Positions 40,532 through 49,653 are shown, counted from the first letter of the stretch. The stretch: DNA of 64,000 bases from Bog-532 sp963833835 (GCA_963833835.1 CAWHZI010000002.1:37827-101826); one strand, 5' to 3'. Notes: generated by a model not told the origin, from the sequence alone. Numbers and translations are program-made.

Positions 40532-41661
40532 CCGAGTACCGAGCTGGCTGGGGCCAGGGCCTCGGCGTCAACCCAGCGGCCGCCGGCCGCTTCCACCTCG
40601 GGGTAGGCCGCCCGTACCTCGGGCAGCAGGTCGGGCACGAACAGCACCACCGACGCGCCGGGGTGGGCGGCCAGCACCTCCGGCCGGGCCACGCCGATGT
40701 CCGTACCCGGCATCCGCAGCCCCCACTTGGCCGGCGAGGCGTCGGCCACCGCCCGGATCATCGTCTGGTCCGCGCCCGCCCACCGCAGCAGGGCCACCGC
40801 CCGGGACGCGGCACCGTAGCCGAGCACGGTGCGCCCGGCCATCCGCTCGGTGGTCAGCCAGTCCCGCAGCCCGGCCGCCTTGGCCAGGGCGTCCTCCTGC
40901 AGCCCGGCCAGCGTGCTCGGGTCGTACACCCCGGTCCTGGAGTCCCGGGTCAGCAGGGCCGGCACCGAGCCGTCGGCGGTCAGCGTCCCGCCGTCGCCGC
41001 CCCGGCTGGCGGCCAGCAGCACCGTGCCGCCGTACAGCTCGAACTCCCAGGCCCGCCGGGCCCGCAGGCCAACGGCGGCCAGCATTGCGGTGAGCGCGGT
41101 GGCCGAGTAGTAGGCGAAGTGCCCGTGCCGCAGCGCGTTCCACTGCCCGTGCCGCACGATCGCGTCCAGCGCGTGGTACTGCAGCAGCAGGACCCCACCC
41201 GCAGCCACCCGGGTGGCCCGTTCGGCCAGCGCCGCGGCCTGGTCGGCGGCGTGCATCAGCCCGAAGCAGTCCAGCACCACGTCGGCCGACGACTCGTCCG
41301 GCACTGGGGTCAGCCCGCGCTCTTCCAGCAGACCGAGCCACGACCCGCCGTGCGGGCTGCCGTACTCCGCCACCCGGGCCCCGTCGCGCAGCAGCCCGGC
41401 CGCGGCGACCTGGGCCACCGCGTCGGCTGCCTGCCGGACCAGCGCGGCCGGCTCGGCGCCCCGCGGCTCTTCCGGCGCGGTCGGGTCGGCCAGCAGCTGG
41501 GCCAGCCCGCACGCTCCGCACAGCCACATCTGCAGCGGGTACACCGGGTCGGGCCCGGGGTCATCCTGGCGCGGGAAGTAGTCGCAGGCTGGTTGCTGGC
41601 CCAGGTCCAGGACGAGCTGGCCGTCCTTCGTCCCGCAGGCCCGGCAGGCGTGCTCGCCCAT
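40528..41661 (-). CDS. Degenerate class I sugar C-methyltransferase-like protein
   Basis: This protein of about 377 residues has the three-part layout of NDP-sugar C-methyltransferases. These parts are a Cys4 zinc domain (CRACGTKDG and LCGACGLAQ), a Rossmann middle, and a C-terminal domain (GYGAASRAVALLRWAG). It differs from its paralogue at 41865: the SAM motif I reads AEYGSPHGGSW instead of TEVASNDGYLL, and the segment YHALDAIVRHGQW replaces YDTIYHEHF, so methyl transfer may be lost or altered. The ATG at 41661 has GAGG close by; the ATG at 41679 is possible. It is divergent from its active-looking paralogue. A regulatory or heteromeric role is speculative. Confidence 0.75.
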   Translation of the reverse strand: MGEHACRACGTKDGQLVLDLGQQPACDYFPRQDDPGPDPVYPLQMWLCGACGLAQLLADPTAPEEPRGAEPAALVRQAADAVAQVAAAGLLRDGARVAEYGSPHGGSWLGLLEERGLTPVPDESSADVVLDCFGLMHAADQAAALAERATRVAAGGVLLLQYHALDAIVRHGQWNALRHGHFAYYSATALTAMLAAVGLRARRAWEFELYGGTVLLAASRGGDGGTLTADGSVPALLTRDSRTGVYDPSTLAGLQEDALAKAAGLRDWLTTERMAGRTVLGYGAASRAVALLRWAGADQTMIRAVADASPAKWGLRMPGTDIGVARPEVLAAHPGASVVLFVPDLLPEVRAAYPEVEAAGGRWVDAEALAPASSVLG

Positions 41662-41734
41662 GGCTGCCTCTTCCCTCATGTCGTTACTGGTCCTCCATAG
41701 GAGCCGGAAGCCGGGCGTGGTGATACGTGCGCCC

Positions 41735-41768
41735 CTCAGCCGCCCGCACCGCTCAGCCGCCCGCACCG
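41735..41768. repeat. 17-bp perfect tandem repeat in a divergent promoter
   Basis: CTCAGCCGCCCGCACCG occurs twice back to back (41735-41751 and 41752-41768) between the two divergent methyltransferase genes. It could be a duplicated binding site or a slippage product. Confidence 0.7.
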
Positions 41769-41864
41769 GAAATCTGCGATGGCTTGTATCACGGCCAGGC
41801 CGCCGGCGTTCTCCTGTGATGCGGGCCGCCGTACGGCGCCCGGACCTGCCGCCTCCGGAGAGGA

Positions 41865-43100
41865 ATGACCGCCTTGCCACCAACCTGCCGGCTGTGCGGC
41901 ACGGACCTGAACCGCACCTTCGTTGACCTCGGGATGTCCCCGCTGTGCGAGAGCTACGTCCCCGAGGAACAGCTGGACCAGGCCGAGAGCTTCTACCCGC
42001 TGCACGTCCGCCTGTGCGCATCCTGCCTACTGGTGCAGCTGCCCGCGTACGTGTCCGGCGAGCACATCTTCTCGGACTACGCCTACTTCTCCTCCTACTC
42101 CGACTCCTGGGTGGCGCACGCCCAGCGGTACGCCGAGGCCATGATCGACCGCCTCGGCCTGACCGCGGACAGCCTGGTCACCGAGGTGGCGAGCAACGAC
42201 GGTTACCTGCTCCAGCACTTCGTGGCCCGGGACATCCCGGTGCTCGGGGTTGAGCCCGCGGCCAACGTGGCCGAGACCGCCCGGGCCCGCGGCATCCGCA
42301 CCGAGGTCCAGTTCCTCGGCGCCGCCACCGGCGAGGACCTGGCGGGCCAGTACGGACGGGCCGACCTGGTGGCCGGGAACAACGTGTTCGCCCACGTGCC
42401 GGACATCCGCGACTTCGCTGCCGGGCTGCGCGCGCTGGTCAAGGACACCGGCCTGGTCACGCTGGAGTTCCCGCACCTGCTGCGGCTGATCGAGCGGCGC
42501 CAGTACGACACGATCTACCACGAGCACTTCCAGTACCTGTCCCTGCTCACCTCGTCCCGGGCGCTGGAGTCGGCCGGGCTGCGGGTGATCGACGTGGACG
42601 AGCTCAGCACGCACGGCGGGTCGCTGCGGGTCTACGCCCGCCCCGTGGGCAGCCCCGGCGAGCCCAGTGCCCGGGTCAAGGCCGTGCTGGCCGAGGAGGA
42701 AGCGGCCGGGCTGCACACCGTGGCCGGGCACGAGGGCTTCGCCCGCGAGGTGCTGAAGATCAAGACCGACCTGCTGGAGTTCCTGCTCCAGGCGGCGGCC
42801 GAGGGCAAGACGGTCGCAGGCTACGGCGCCCCGGGCAAGGGCAACACGCTGCTCAACCACTGCGGCATCCGGTCCGACCTCCTGTCCTACACCGTCGACC
42901 GCAGCCCGTGGAAGCAGGGCAAGTTCCTGCCCGGGACGCACATCCCCATCCACGCGCCGGAACGGATCGCGCAGACCCGGCCCGACTACGTGCTGGTGCT
43001 GCCCTGGAATCTCAAGGAAGAAATCAGCCAGCAGCTCGAATATGTCCGCGACTGGGGTGGCCGCCTGGTCTTCCCCATCCCGGCCCTGGAAATTGTCTGA
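41865..43100 (+). CDS. NDP-hexose C-methyltransferase (class I, SAM-dependent)
   Basis: This 411-residue enzyme has the zinc-binding N-terminus CRLCGTDLN and LCASCLLVQ. EHIFSDYAYFSSYSDSW is followed by SAM motif I VTEVASNDGYLLQHF. The catalytic-region Tyr/His cluster is YDTIYHEHFQYLS. The C-terminal domain has GYGAPGKGNTLLNHCGI and TVDRSPWKQGKFLPGTHIPI. This is the TylC3/NovU/CloU-type layout, which adds a C-methyl group to a keto-deoxy sugar nucleotide and so makes a branched sugar. The ATG follows GGAGAGGA. It precedes a nucleotidyltransferase by 18 nt in the same direction. The sugar is therefore likely CDP- or dTDP-linked. Confidence 0.92.
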   Translation: MTALPPTCRLCGTDLNRTFVDLGMSPLCESYVPEEQLDQAESFYPLHVRLCASCLLVQLPAYVSGEHIFSDYAYFSSYSDSWVAHAQRYAEAMIDRLGLTADSLVTEVASNDGYLLQHFVARDIPVLGVEPAANVAETARARGIRTEVQFLGAATGEDLAGQYGRADLVAGNNVFAHVPDIRDFAAGLRALVKDTGLVTLEFPHLLRLIERRQYDTIYHEHFQYLSLLTSSRALESAGLRVIDVDELSTHGGSLRVYARPVGSPGEPSARVKAVLAEEEAAGLHTVAGHEGFAREVLKIKTDLLEFLLQAAAEGKTVAGYGAPGKGNTLLNHCGIRSDLLSYTVDRSPWKQGKFLPGTHIPIHAPERIAQTRPDYVLVLPWNLKEEISQQLEYVRDWGGRLVFPIPALEIV

Positions 43101-43118
43101 GTGTGGGGGTAGGCAGTA

Positions 43119-43940
43119 ATGAAGGTCGTCCTGTTCTGCGGCGGTCTCGGCATGCGCATGCGCGAGGGGAGCAGCACCGCGCCCAAGCCCATGGCGATGG
43201 TCGGTGAACGCCCGCTGCTGTGGCACGTCATGCGCTATTACGCGTACTACGGGCACACCGACTTCGTGCTCTGCCTTGGTTACGGTGCCTCGGCGGTCAA
43301 GGACTTCTTCCTGACCTACGACGAGACCCGGTCCAACGACTTCGTGATCGAGAACGGCGCCCGCGACGTCGAGCTGTTCAGCACGGACATCTCCGACTGG
43401 CGGATCACGCTGGTCGACACCGGCCTGAACTCGCCGATCGGCGAGCGGCTGCGCCGGGTCCGCCGCTTCGTCGACGGCGAGGAGATGTTCATGGCCAACT
43501 ACGCCGACGTCCTGACCGACGCGCCGCTCCCGGACATGATCAGCCGGTTCGAGTCCAGCGATGCGGTGGCCAGCCTGCTCGCGGTCCCGCCGCAGTCCTC
43601 CCACCACGTGGTCGACATCGGCGACAACGGCCTGATCACCCAGGTCACCCCCATGCGCGACCTGCGCCAGTGGGAGAACGGCGGCTACTTTGTGCTGCGG
43701 CCGGGGATCTTCGACGTGCTGAACGAAGGCGAGGACCTGGTCGAGGACGCCATCATGCGCCGCCTCGTCCCGCAGTCCAAGGTCCTGGCGTACCCCTACA
43801 AGGGTTACTGGTCGCCGGCCGACACCGTGAAGGAACGTATCCAGCTCGAAGAGATGTACCATCGCGGCACCTGCCCCTGGATGGTCTGGGACCCGGAGCG
43901 CTCCGGTACCACCAAACCCTCGGTGGCCACGGTGGCCTGA
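43119..43940 (+). CDS. Sugar-1-phosphate nucleotidyltransferase (glucose-1-phosphate cytidylyltransferase-like)
   Basis: This 273-residue GT-A fold enzyme makes an NDP-sugar from a sugar-1-phosphate. The nucleotide-binding motif is LFCGGLGMRMRE with TAPKPMAMVGERPLLWHVM, and MFMANYADVL and ENGGYFVLRPGIFDVL follow. The overall wording is closest to RfbF-type cytidylyltransferases, although the family is shared with other nucleotidyltransferases. No CDP-glucose 4,6-dehydratase gene is in this window. Its stop lies 1 nt from the stop of the convergent oxidoreductase gene. Confidence 0.85.
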   Translation: MKVVLFCGGLGMRMREGSSTAPKPMAMVGERPLLWHVMRYYAYYGHTDFVLCLGYGASAVKDFFLTYDETRSNDFVIENGARDVELFSTDISDWRITLVDTGLNSPIGERLRRVRRFVDGEEMFMANYADVLTDAPLPDMISRFESSDAVASLLAVPPQSSHHVVDIGDNGLITQVTPMRDLRQWENGGYFVLRPGIFDVLNEGEDLVEDAIMRRLVPQSKVLAYPYKGYWSPADTVKERIQLEEMYHRGTCPWMVWDPERSGTTKPSVATVA

Positions 43941-43941
43941 G

Positions 43942-44877
43942 TCACCGCACCATGAGGAGGGTCTTGCCGGGCGGCCGGGAGTGCTGGCCGCTCTCGTAGG
44001 CCTGGCGTCCCTCCGCCAGCGGGAACACCTGGCTGATGAGGGGGCGGAGGCTGCCCGCCCGGGTCCGTTCGGCCAGGCCGCTCAGCGCACCCGGGTCGGC
44101 CGTCACGACGAAGAACACCGCGCGGATGTCGCGCTGGGCCGCCCGGTCCTGGTCCGGCGGGGCGCTCAGCGTGACCAGGCGTCCACCCGCACGCAGCAGG
44201 TCGTAGGAACCGTCGAGCACGGCCCCGCCCACGGTGTCGATGACCACGTCGAACTCGCCCGCGGCCTGGCGGGCCAGGTCATCGGCCGAGCCGAAGCGCT
44301 CCGCGCCGAGCCCCCGGACCAGGTCGGCGTTCTGGTCGCGGCCGGTGGCGGTGACGTGGCCGCCCAGGCTGGCCGCCAGCTGCACGGCGAAGGAGCCCAC
44401 GGCCCCGGCCCCGCCCTGGACGAGCACCCGCTCGCCCGGCTTCAGCTGGGCGTGGTCGACCAGGGCCTGCCACGCCGTCATCCCCGCCAGCGGCAGCGTC
44501 GCCGCCTCGCGGTGCGGCAGCGACGCCGGCTTGGCCGTCAGGTTCGCCGCCGGTGTAGCCACGAACTCGGCCGCCCCGCCGTCCCGGTCGAAGTCGATCA
44601 GCCCGAGGACCGCGTCGCCCTCGGCCAGGCCCCCGGCCTCGGCCCCGATGCCCGCCACCACCCCCGAGACCTCATGGGCCGGGATGACCGGCGTCCGGTC
44701 CACGCCGTCGCTGGTGGTCCAGGACTCGTCCCAGCTGAACTCGGCGAAGGTGATCCCGGCCGCGTGCACGGCGACCAGAACCTCCCCCGGACCGGGCTCC
44801 GGCACCGGCGCCGGCTCGTAAACAAGCTGTTCCGGCCCACCCCGGGCATGAGCCCGCAACGCCATCATCGTCGCCAC
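43942..44877 (-). CDS. NADP-dependent zinc-type alcohol dehydrogenase/quinone oxidoreductase
   Basis: This 311-residue medium-chain dehydrogenase belongs to the quinone oxidoreductase branch without structural zinc. The cofactor loop is VLVQGGAGAVGSFAVQLAAS, with IPAHEVSGVVAGIG near the N-terminus and GEFDVVIDTVGG in the middle. It would reduce quinones or activated alkenes. It stands at the downstream end of the minus-strand glycan genes, but about 290 bp and a strong hairpin separate it from them, so it is probably independent. Confidence 0.88.
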   Translation of the reverse strand: MATMMALRAHARGGPEQLVYEPAPVPEPGPGEVLVAVHAAGITFAEFSWDESWTTSDGVDRTPVIPAHEVSGVVAGIGAEAGGLAEGDAVLGLIDFDRDGGAAEFVATPAANLTAKPASLPHREAATLPLAGMTAWQALVDHAQLKPGERVLVQGGAGAVGSFAVQLAASLGGHVTATGRDQNADLVRGLGAERFGSADDLARQAAGEFDVVIDTVGGAVLDGSYDLLRAGGRLVTLSAPPDQDRAAQRDIRAVFFVVTADPGALSGLAERTRAGSLRPLISQVFPLAEGRQAYESGQHSRPPGKTLLMVR

Positions 44878-44976
44878 CAGCGGGGCCTCCTTGTCGTGGC
44901 TGGACTGCTTCCCACCACAATGTCACCCCACCCGCCCCGGCCGCTTGCGCATCGAGTCCCACCAGCCAGGCATCGA

Positions 44977-45027
44977 CTTTCACTGGAGCATCTGCAGCGA
45001 CTATCCCTGCAGATGCTCCAGTGAAAG
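44977..45027. terminator. Perfect 21-bp inverted repeat with 9-nt loop
   Basis: The left arm at 44977-44997 (beginning CTTTCACTGGAG) is exactly complementary to 45007-45027. No T-run follows on either strand. It lies after the rfbC-like gene (stop at 45167) and before the oxidoreductase start (44877), both on the minus strand. It is probably a terminator for the glycan operon, and unusually long and perfect for one. Confidence 0.6.
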
Positions 45028-45166
45028 GGAACCGCGTAAGTGCGTCGTCCCACGGGGCATCTCCGCCACCTGAGCTCCGGATGCTTGCGGTTTGGTGCCT
45101 CCGGCGGACGCGCTCTGGCTCCGGGATGGAAGGACCAGCCTGGAGTCCGCGCGGATGCGCCGCCCT

Positions 45167-45715
45167 TCAGCCCAGCTGCTTGAGCGCCACCTCGAGGGAC
45201 GGGGCGGACCGGTCCCGGTCGGACAGCATGGCCGGCGGCAGCGGCCACGGGATGGCCAGGTCCGGGTCGTCGAAGGCGATCGACACGTCTTCGGCCGGGT
45301 CGTGCGGGCGGTCGATGCGGTACGACACGTCGGCCGGGTCGGTCAGGGCCTGGAAGCCGTGCGCGCACCCGGCCGGGATGTACACGGAGACCTGATCGGT
45401 GTCGCGGAGCTCGAAAGTCTCCATGTTCCGGAACGTTGGTGAGCCGGCCCGCAGATCGACCACGACGTCCAGAATCGCGCCGTACGAGCAGCGGACCAGT
45501 TTGGCTTCCCCGCGGCCATGCCGCGTGTGCATTCCGCGGATCACCCCGCGCGCCGACCGGGACAGGCTGTCCTGGGTGAATCCGGCCGGGTCGATGCCGG
45601 CGGCCCGGATGGCTTCGGCGTCGAAGGTCCGGGAAAAGAAACCGCGCTCGTCAACGTGCGGGGTCGGCCGGAACAAAAGGACCCCGGAAATTCCGTCGAC
45701 CGGATAGACGTCCAT
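45167..45715 (-). CDS. dTDP-4-dehydrorhamnose 3,5-epimerase family protein (RmlC-like)
   Basis: This 182-residue cupin-fold epimerase inverts C3 and/or C5 of a 4-keto-6-deoxy sugar nucleotide. The catalytic His is in RGVIRGMHTRHG (His63). LVRCSYGAILDVVVDLR, VYIPAGCAHGFQAL and the late SYRIDRPHDP/FDDPDLAIPWPL segments are family blocks, and the length is normal. Together with the C-methyltransferase it points to a 6-deoxy, C-methylated sugar. It is 15 nt downstream of the small methyltransferase gene on the same strand. Confidence 0.9.
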   Translation of the reverse strand: MDVYPVDGISGVLLFRPTPHVDERGFFSRTFDAEAIRAAGIDPAGFTQDSLSRSARGVIRGMHTRHGRGEAKLVRCSYGAILDVVVDLRAGSPTFRNMETFELRDTDQVSVYIPAGCAHGFQALTDPADVSYRIDRPHDPAEDVSIAFDDPDLAIPWPLPPAMLSDRDRSAPSLEVALKQLG

Positions 45716-45730
45716 TATCGGGGTTTCCTC

Positions 45731-46423
45731 TCAGGCTCGGGCCGAGCAGATGAAGAAATATTCCACCGCCAGCATTGGGCTGAGCACCGGGACGTTGGCG
45801 TTCAGCCGCATGTTCGCGGCCTTCAGAACTCGGCGGTTGGGCTCAGAATGGCGCCAGTTGTGAGAGGTCGGGAAGCTCCGCTGGATGGTGAAATACCGGC
45901 GCACATCGCGCTGGAAGTCCTTCAGCGGCTGAATGTTGTTGTACGGCCAGTACACTTCCCGGTCCCGGTGGCCGAAATTGACGTACGAGACGATGAAGGT
46001 TCCGTCGCGGTCCAGGATCTCGGCGATCTCGGCGAACTTCTGCCGCTGGAATTCTCCCATGTACTCGAAGACGCCCTGTGCCACCACAATGTCGAATCGC
46101 CGACCGTCATACCCGATCGGGCCGGACAGGAAGTCCACCTCGGCCAGGTGGGGGCCCGGGTTGGGGATCGAGATGTCGATCCCGTGGTAATCCACGTTCG
46201 GGTTCAGCAGGTGCTGCAGCGTGGCCGGCCCGCAGCCCACGTCGAGCAGGGTCCGGGGCTGGCCCGGCGCCAGCTGGTTGATGATGCGGGCCGCTTTCTC
46301 CATCCGGAAGTGCGGTTTGGAGTACCTGAGGTTCTCCTCACTCCAGAAGTCCTTTTTCAGGTACCGGACCTTGCCCGCGCCGCCCGTGGATACGACACCG
46401 TTGCCTTTGGCTGAGTTGTTCAT
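45731..46423 (-). CDS. Class I SAM-dependent methyltransferase
   Basis: This 230-residue enzyme has SAM motif I LLDVGCGPATLQHLL, the acidic motif II DYHGIDIS and motif IV FDIVVAQGVFEYMGEF. An N-terminal extension (KKDFWSEENLRYSKPHFRME) is present. It would methylate an O or N of a sugar or lipid-linked intermediate, given its place in a glycan operon. It lies between the pyruvyltransferase-like gene and the RmlC-like gene. The substrate is unknown. Confidence 0.85.
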   Translation of the reverse strand: MNNSAKGNGVVSTGGAGKVRYLKKDFWSEENLRYSKPHFRMEKAARIINQLAPGQPRTLLDVGCGPATLQHLLNPNVDYHGIDISIPNPGPHLAEVDFLSGPIGYDGRRFDIVVAQGVFEYMGEFQRQKFAEIAEILDRDGTFIVSYVNFGHRDREVYWPYNNIQPLKDFQRDVRRYFTIQRSFPTSHNWRHSEPNRRVLKAANMRLNANVPVLSPMLAVEYFFICSARA

Positions 46424-46483
46424 GGAGATCCCTACGCTTCGAGCTGACTCAGTGACGGGTGACTTTCAGGGGAGAGGGCGGAT

Positions 46484-47791
46484 TCAGATTTCCGCGGCGG
46501 CCACGGGTGCGTCGTCGCGCCCGGGCTCCGTAGGCTCCGGCCTGGCCGCCGGTATCAGCAGCGCGGACAGGGTCGCGAACTGCTGCCCGAGCAACTGGGC
46601 GTTCTGTTCGTTGCGGGTGGCGATCGCCTGCCGGATCTCGCCGGACCGGCGCTCAATCTCGGTGAACTGCTCGATCAGCCGGTCCACGTCCAGGGTGTTG
46701 GTGTGCTGGCAGAATTCGCCCAGCCCGGCGTCGTTCATCACGGCCACGTTCTTGGCCGCGTAGCCGATCGAGATGACCGGCTTCTCCAGCTTCAGGGCGC
46801 AGATGACGTTGTGGTAGCGGGTGGCCACCACGACGCCGACCGGCACCATGGCCCGGGTCAGGTCGGCGAACGAGGTGATGTTCTCGGCCACCACCCAGGT
46901 CTCGTCCAGCTCAGGCCGGTAGGCCCGGGCGTCGGCCACGATCGCGTCGACCACCGCGTTGTCCCACTGGTTGTCCCCGACGAACAGCCGTACCTGGCGC
47001 CCCTGGTCGAGCAGCCACCGGGTGAAGCGCTGCATCTTGGCCACGTAGGCGTCGGAGATCTCCTGCGCCCGGGCCCGGTCCTGCTGGGCGTTGGTGCCGC
47101 TGTAGGCCATCACCCCGAGGCCGACGATTCCCGGGTTGCCCGGCTGGTACGGCGGCGCGGGCAGCGCGAAGACCAGATCGGGGTAGACCCGATCGCGGGA
47201 CACGTCCACGCCCCGCTGCACCATTGAGTCATAGGACTGCTGGTCACGGTATGACCGGTAGTACGCGGTCCGCGCGGCCATGTCGAACAGCCACCGGGTC
47301 GCCCGCTGGCTGATCAGGTTGGCCCCGACACTGACCATGGCGACCTTTGTCCCGGCCAGCCGGCCCGACGCGCACAGCAGAAACATGGCGTACGGGGTCT
47401 GCCAGGGCCGTAGCGGGAGGCTGGCCTCCAGCGCGCCCATGCCGGGCACGATCACCGCGTCGTGCTTGCGCACCCAGGCGGCGGTCCGGAACGCGTCGAT
47501 TCCCTTCCCGGCCAGCTTCATGACCTTGCCGGGCAGGCCGGACACCCGGTTCTCGTACTGCTGCGACCACAGCAACGGGACGGCGTCGATGCCGAACTTG
47601 GCCCTGACCTCCTCCGGCCCCCGGCACATGGTGTCCACCACGGCGTCGGGATGACTGGTCTGCAGGTACCGGAGCACCACGCTCATGGACGCGTCGTTGC
47701 CGATGTTGCCCGAGCCAAGCAGGCCGAAGAGCCCCACCCGGGGGGCCCCCGGCCGTCGGCGGCGCGGGCCGCCTGCCCGCCGGTCGCTCAT
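46484..47791 (-). CDS. Polysaccharide pyruvyl transferase family protein
   Basis: This 435-residue protein of the CsaB/WcaK family adds a pyruvate ketal from phosphoenolpyruvate to sugar residues. VGLFGLLGSGNIGNDASMSV at the N-terminus, AVIVPGMGALEA, YYRSYRDQQSYDSM and the C-terminal VVVATRYHNVICALKLEKPV with IGYAAKN are typical. Pyruvylation adds negative charge and is common in surface polymers. The ATG overlaps the GT2 stop (ATGA), and the small methyltransferase gene follows after 60 nt. Confidence 0.88.
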   Translation of the reverse strand: MSDRRAGGPRRRRPGAPRVGLFGLLGSGNIGNDASMSVVLRYLQTSHPDAVVDTMCRGPEEVRAKFGIDAVPLLWSQQYENRVSGLPGKVMKLAGKGIDAFRTAAWVRKHDAVIVPGMGALEASLPLRPWQTPYAMFLLCASGRLAGTKVAMVSVGANLISQRATRWLFDMAARTAYYRSYRDQQSYDSMVQRGVDVSRDRVYPDLVFALPAPPYQPGNPGIVGLGVMAYSGTNAQQDRARAQEISDAYVAKMQRFTRWLLDQGRQVRLFVGDNQWDNAVVDAIVADARAYRPELDETWVVAENITSFADLTRAMVPVGVVVATRYHNVICALKLEKPVISIGYAAKNVAVMNDAGLGEFCQHTNTLDVDRLIEQFTEIERRSGEIRQAIATRNEQNAQLLGQQFATLSALLIPAARPEPTEPGRDDAPVAAAEI

Positions 47792-48747
47792 GACACCCGG
47801 CCTTCCTGGCCAGCCACCGCGGCGGCCACGGACACCAGTTCGGCCGTCTCACGCGGCGCCTGCGGGGCCGACAAGGTGGCCATGGGCCGTCCGCGCCCCG
47901 GCCGGGCCCGGCTGGTCAGATAGTCGGCTAGGTAGCCGTAGCAGGTCCGGCGTTCGGCCGAGGTCAGAGGGGCGTTCCGAACCGCGGCCACGTAGCCCCA
48001 GACGTACTCGCCGTACAGGCGGGCCACCGGATGACGGAGCCGATCGGACCGGCGCGGATCCAGGTTGGCGCACCGGGCGCGGACCGTCGTGCTGGTCCGC
48101 TCGGACCGCCCGGAGTGTTCCCGCCGGAAGTACAGCCAGTCCGGGACCTGGTAGAAACGGCCCTGCAGGGCCAGTTCGGTCGTGATGGTCCGGTCGGCGT
48201 GGTGGAAGCTGTTCAGCAGCGTGGTCCGGCGCATCACCTTGGTTCGGACGACCCCGCCGGTGTCGTCGCCGCCGCTGGTGAACAGCGTGCTCCGGAACCG
48301 CTCCGGCGCCGACGGCGACGAGGTGTTCAGCGGGTACTCGATGGCCGCGATGACCTCGCCGGATCCGTCGATCATGGCGGTCCACGGGTGGGCCAGCACC
48401 ACATCCGGGTATTCGTCGAGCGCCTGCACACAGCGTTCGATCATGTCCCGTGCGTAAAGGTCATCGTGCGAGGCCCATTTGACAAATTCACCGCGGGCTT
48501 CGGACACGATGAAATTATGGTTAGGGCCGATGCCGATATTGCGCTGCTGGCGGACATAGCGGATCCGGGGATCCAGCTTCTCGTACTGGCGGCAGACATC
48601 GGCGGTTCCGTCCGTCGATGAATTATCCGTGATAATGAGTTCAAAATCTTCAAAAGTCTGGCCCAGCAGCGACTCAATAGCTTCGGCTACAAAATTTTCG
48701 CCGTTGTAGACCGGGAGTCCAATGGTCAGCCGGGGGATATCGTTCAT
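47788..48747 (-). CDS. Glycosyltransferase family 2 protein
   Basis: This 319-residue GT-A fold enzyme has the N-terminal LTIGLPVYNGENFVAEAIES, then LIITDNSSTDGTADVC and the metal-binding stretch FVKWASHDDLYARD (the DXD-like HDD). The C-terminal half is Arg-rich and binds acceptor. It starts a minus-strand operon: the ATG lies below an AT-rich ~230-bp gap and the stop overlaps the next start. It would add one sugar to the lipid-linked repeat. Donor and acceptor are unknown. Confidence 0.9.
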   Translation of the reverse strand: MNDIPRLTIGLPVYNGENFVAEAIESLLGQTFEDFELIITDNSSTDGTADVCRQYEKLDPRIRYVRQQRNIGIGPNHNFIVSEARGEFVKWASHDDLYARDMIERCVQALDEYPDVVLAHPWTAMIDGSGEVIAAIEYPLNTSSPSAPERFRSTLFTSGGDDTGGVVRTKVMRRTTLLNSFHHADRTITTELALQGRFYQVPDWLYFRREHSGRSERTSTTVRARCANLDPRRSDRLRHPVARLYGEYVWGYVAAVRNAPLTSAERRTCYGYLADYLTSRARPGRGRPMATLSAPQAPRETAELVSVAAAVAGQEGRVS

Positions 48748-48975
48748 ATTTCGGCCACCTTGTCGTCGGCTTTACGCGCAATTGACGCAAGGGTGTCCTT
48801 TATGCGGTAACCATCAGCGGCAGCAAGCACCCTTATCGCCAGTCCTCGATTCCGGTTTCACGTCGGGCGGCCGCAGACAACCCCCCGCAGGCCACATGAC
48901 CTCCGGTCGGCCGGCGTTGATACAAATCTGCCGATATTTACTTTTAGCTACTATTCAATTACGGAGAGATCTATA

Positions 48976-49653
48976 TCAGTTTTCTCTGAATTTGATCGGA
49001 TCGCTCACCGAAATCACCAGCTTTGGGCAATGGAAAGCCTCGGCGTACGGCGCGCGGCACTCCATACCCCGCAGCCGGGCCAGGCCGAGGAAAACGTCGT
49101 CATCCCACCAGTCGCGCCGGTGCTGTGACGGATAGCACTCGTGGAGCAGTTGGGCTTTGCGCCGGGCGGTCGCCACGGTGAGCGGGAAATACAGCCCCGG
49201 CCGGCCCATGTCCCCGTCCCACTTGGGTATCTCGTAGGCCAGGTAGAGGGCGTCACGGAAAACGGTGGGGATGATCTCGGCGATCGTCCGGTGGTCCTGG
49301 TGGGCGTCGGCCGCGTTGGGCGCCACGATCAGGTCCGGCGCCCCGGACCGGGCCACCTGCTCCAGCGCCTCCTTCACCGCGTTCCACTCGGCCGGGAACC
49401 GGCCCTCGGGCAGGTCGTGCAGATCAATGGTGACGCTGGCGCCGGGCAGGAACGCCTTGGCCGCGTTGCGGGCTTCCAGGTGACGTTCCGGGGTCCCGGT
49501 CAGCACGACGTAGTGGACCCGGAGACCCGGCTGACTCTCGGCCAGGCCGAGCAGCGTGCCTCCGGCCCCGATCTCGATGTCGTCGGGATGGGCGCCGAGG
49601 GCGAGCACCGACAGCGGCCGGTCCGCAGGGGCCGGGAGACGCAATGGCAGCAT
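48976..49653 (-). CDS. PIG-L/LmbE family deacetylase
   Basis: This zinc-dependent N-deacetylase has about 225 residues. The motif LALGAHPDDIEIGAGG supplies His and Asp ligands, and NAADAHQDHRTI supplies the later His. Family members remove acetyl from N-acetylglucosamine-type sugars or from mycothiol and glycan intermediates. The ATG at 49653 is used; a GTG at 49662 adds three residues. It lies upstream of the GT2 operon on the same strand, but 228 AT-rich bases separate them, so a separate promoter is likely. Confidence 0.9.
   Translation of the reverse strand: MLPLRLPAPADRPLSVLALGAHPDDIEIGAGGTLLGLAESQPGLRVHYVVLTGTPERHLEARNAAKAFLPGASVTIDLHDLPEGRFPAEWNAVKEALEQVARSGAPDLIVAPNAADAHQDHRTIAEIIPTVFRDALYLAYEIPKWDGDMGRPGLYFPLTVATARRKAQLLHECYPSQHRRDWWDDDVFLGLARLRGMECRAPYAEAFHCPKLVISVSDPIKFREN

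Noticed and set aside
41865..43940. Complete CDP-sugar (RfbF-G-H) pathway
   Set aside because: Only the nucleotidyltransferase-like gene and the C-methyltransferase are present; no 4,6-dehydratase or RfbH-type gene was seen here.
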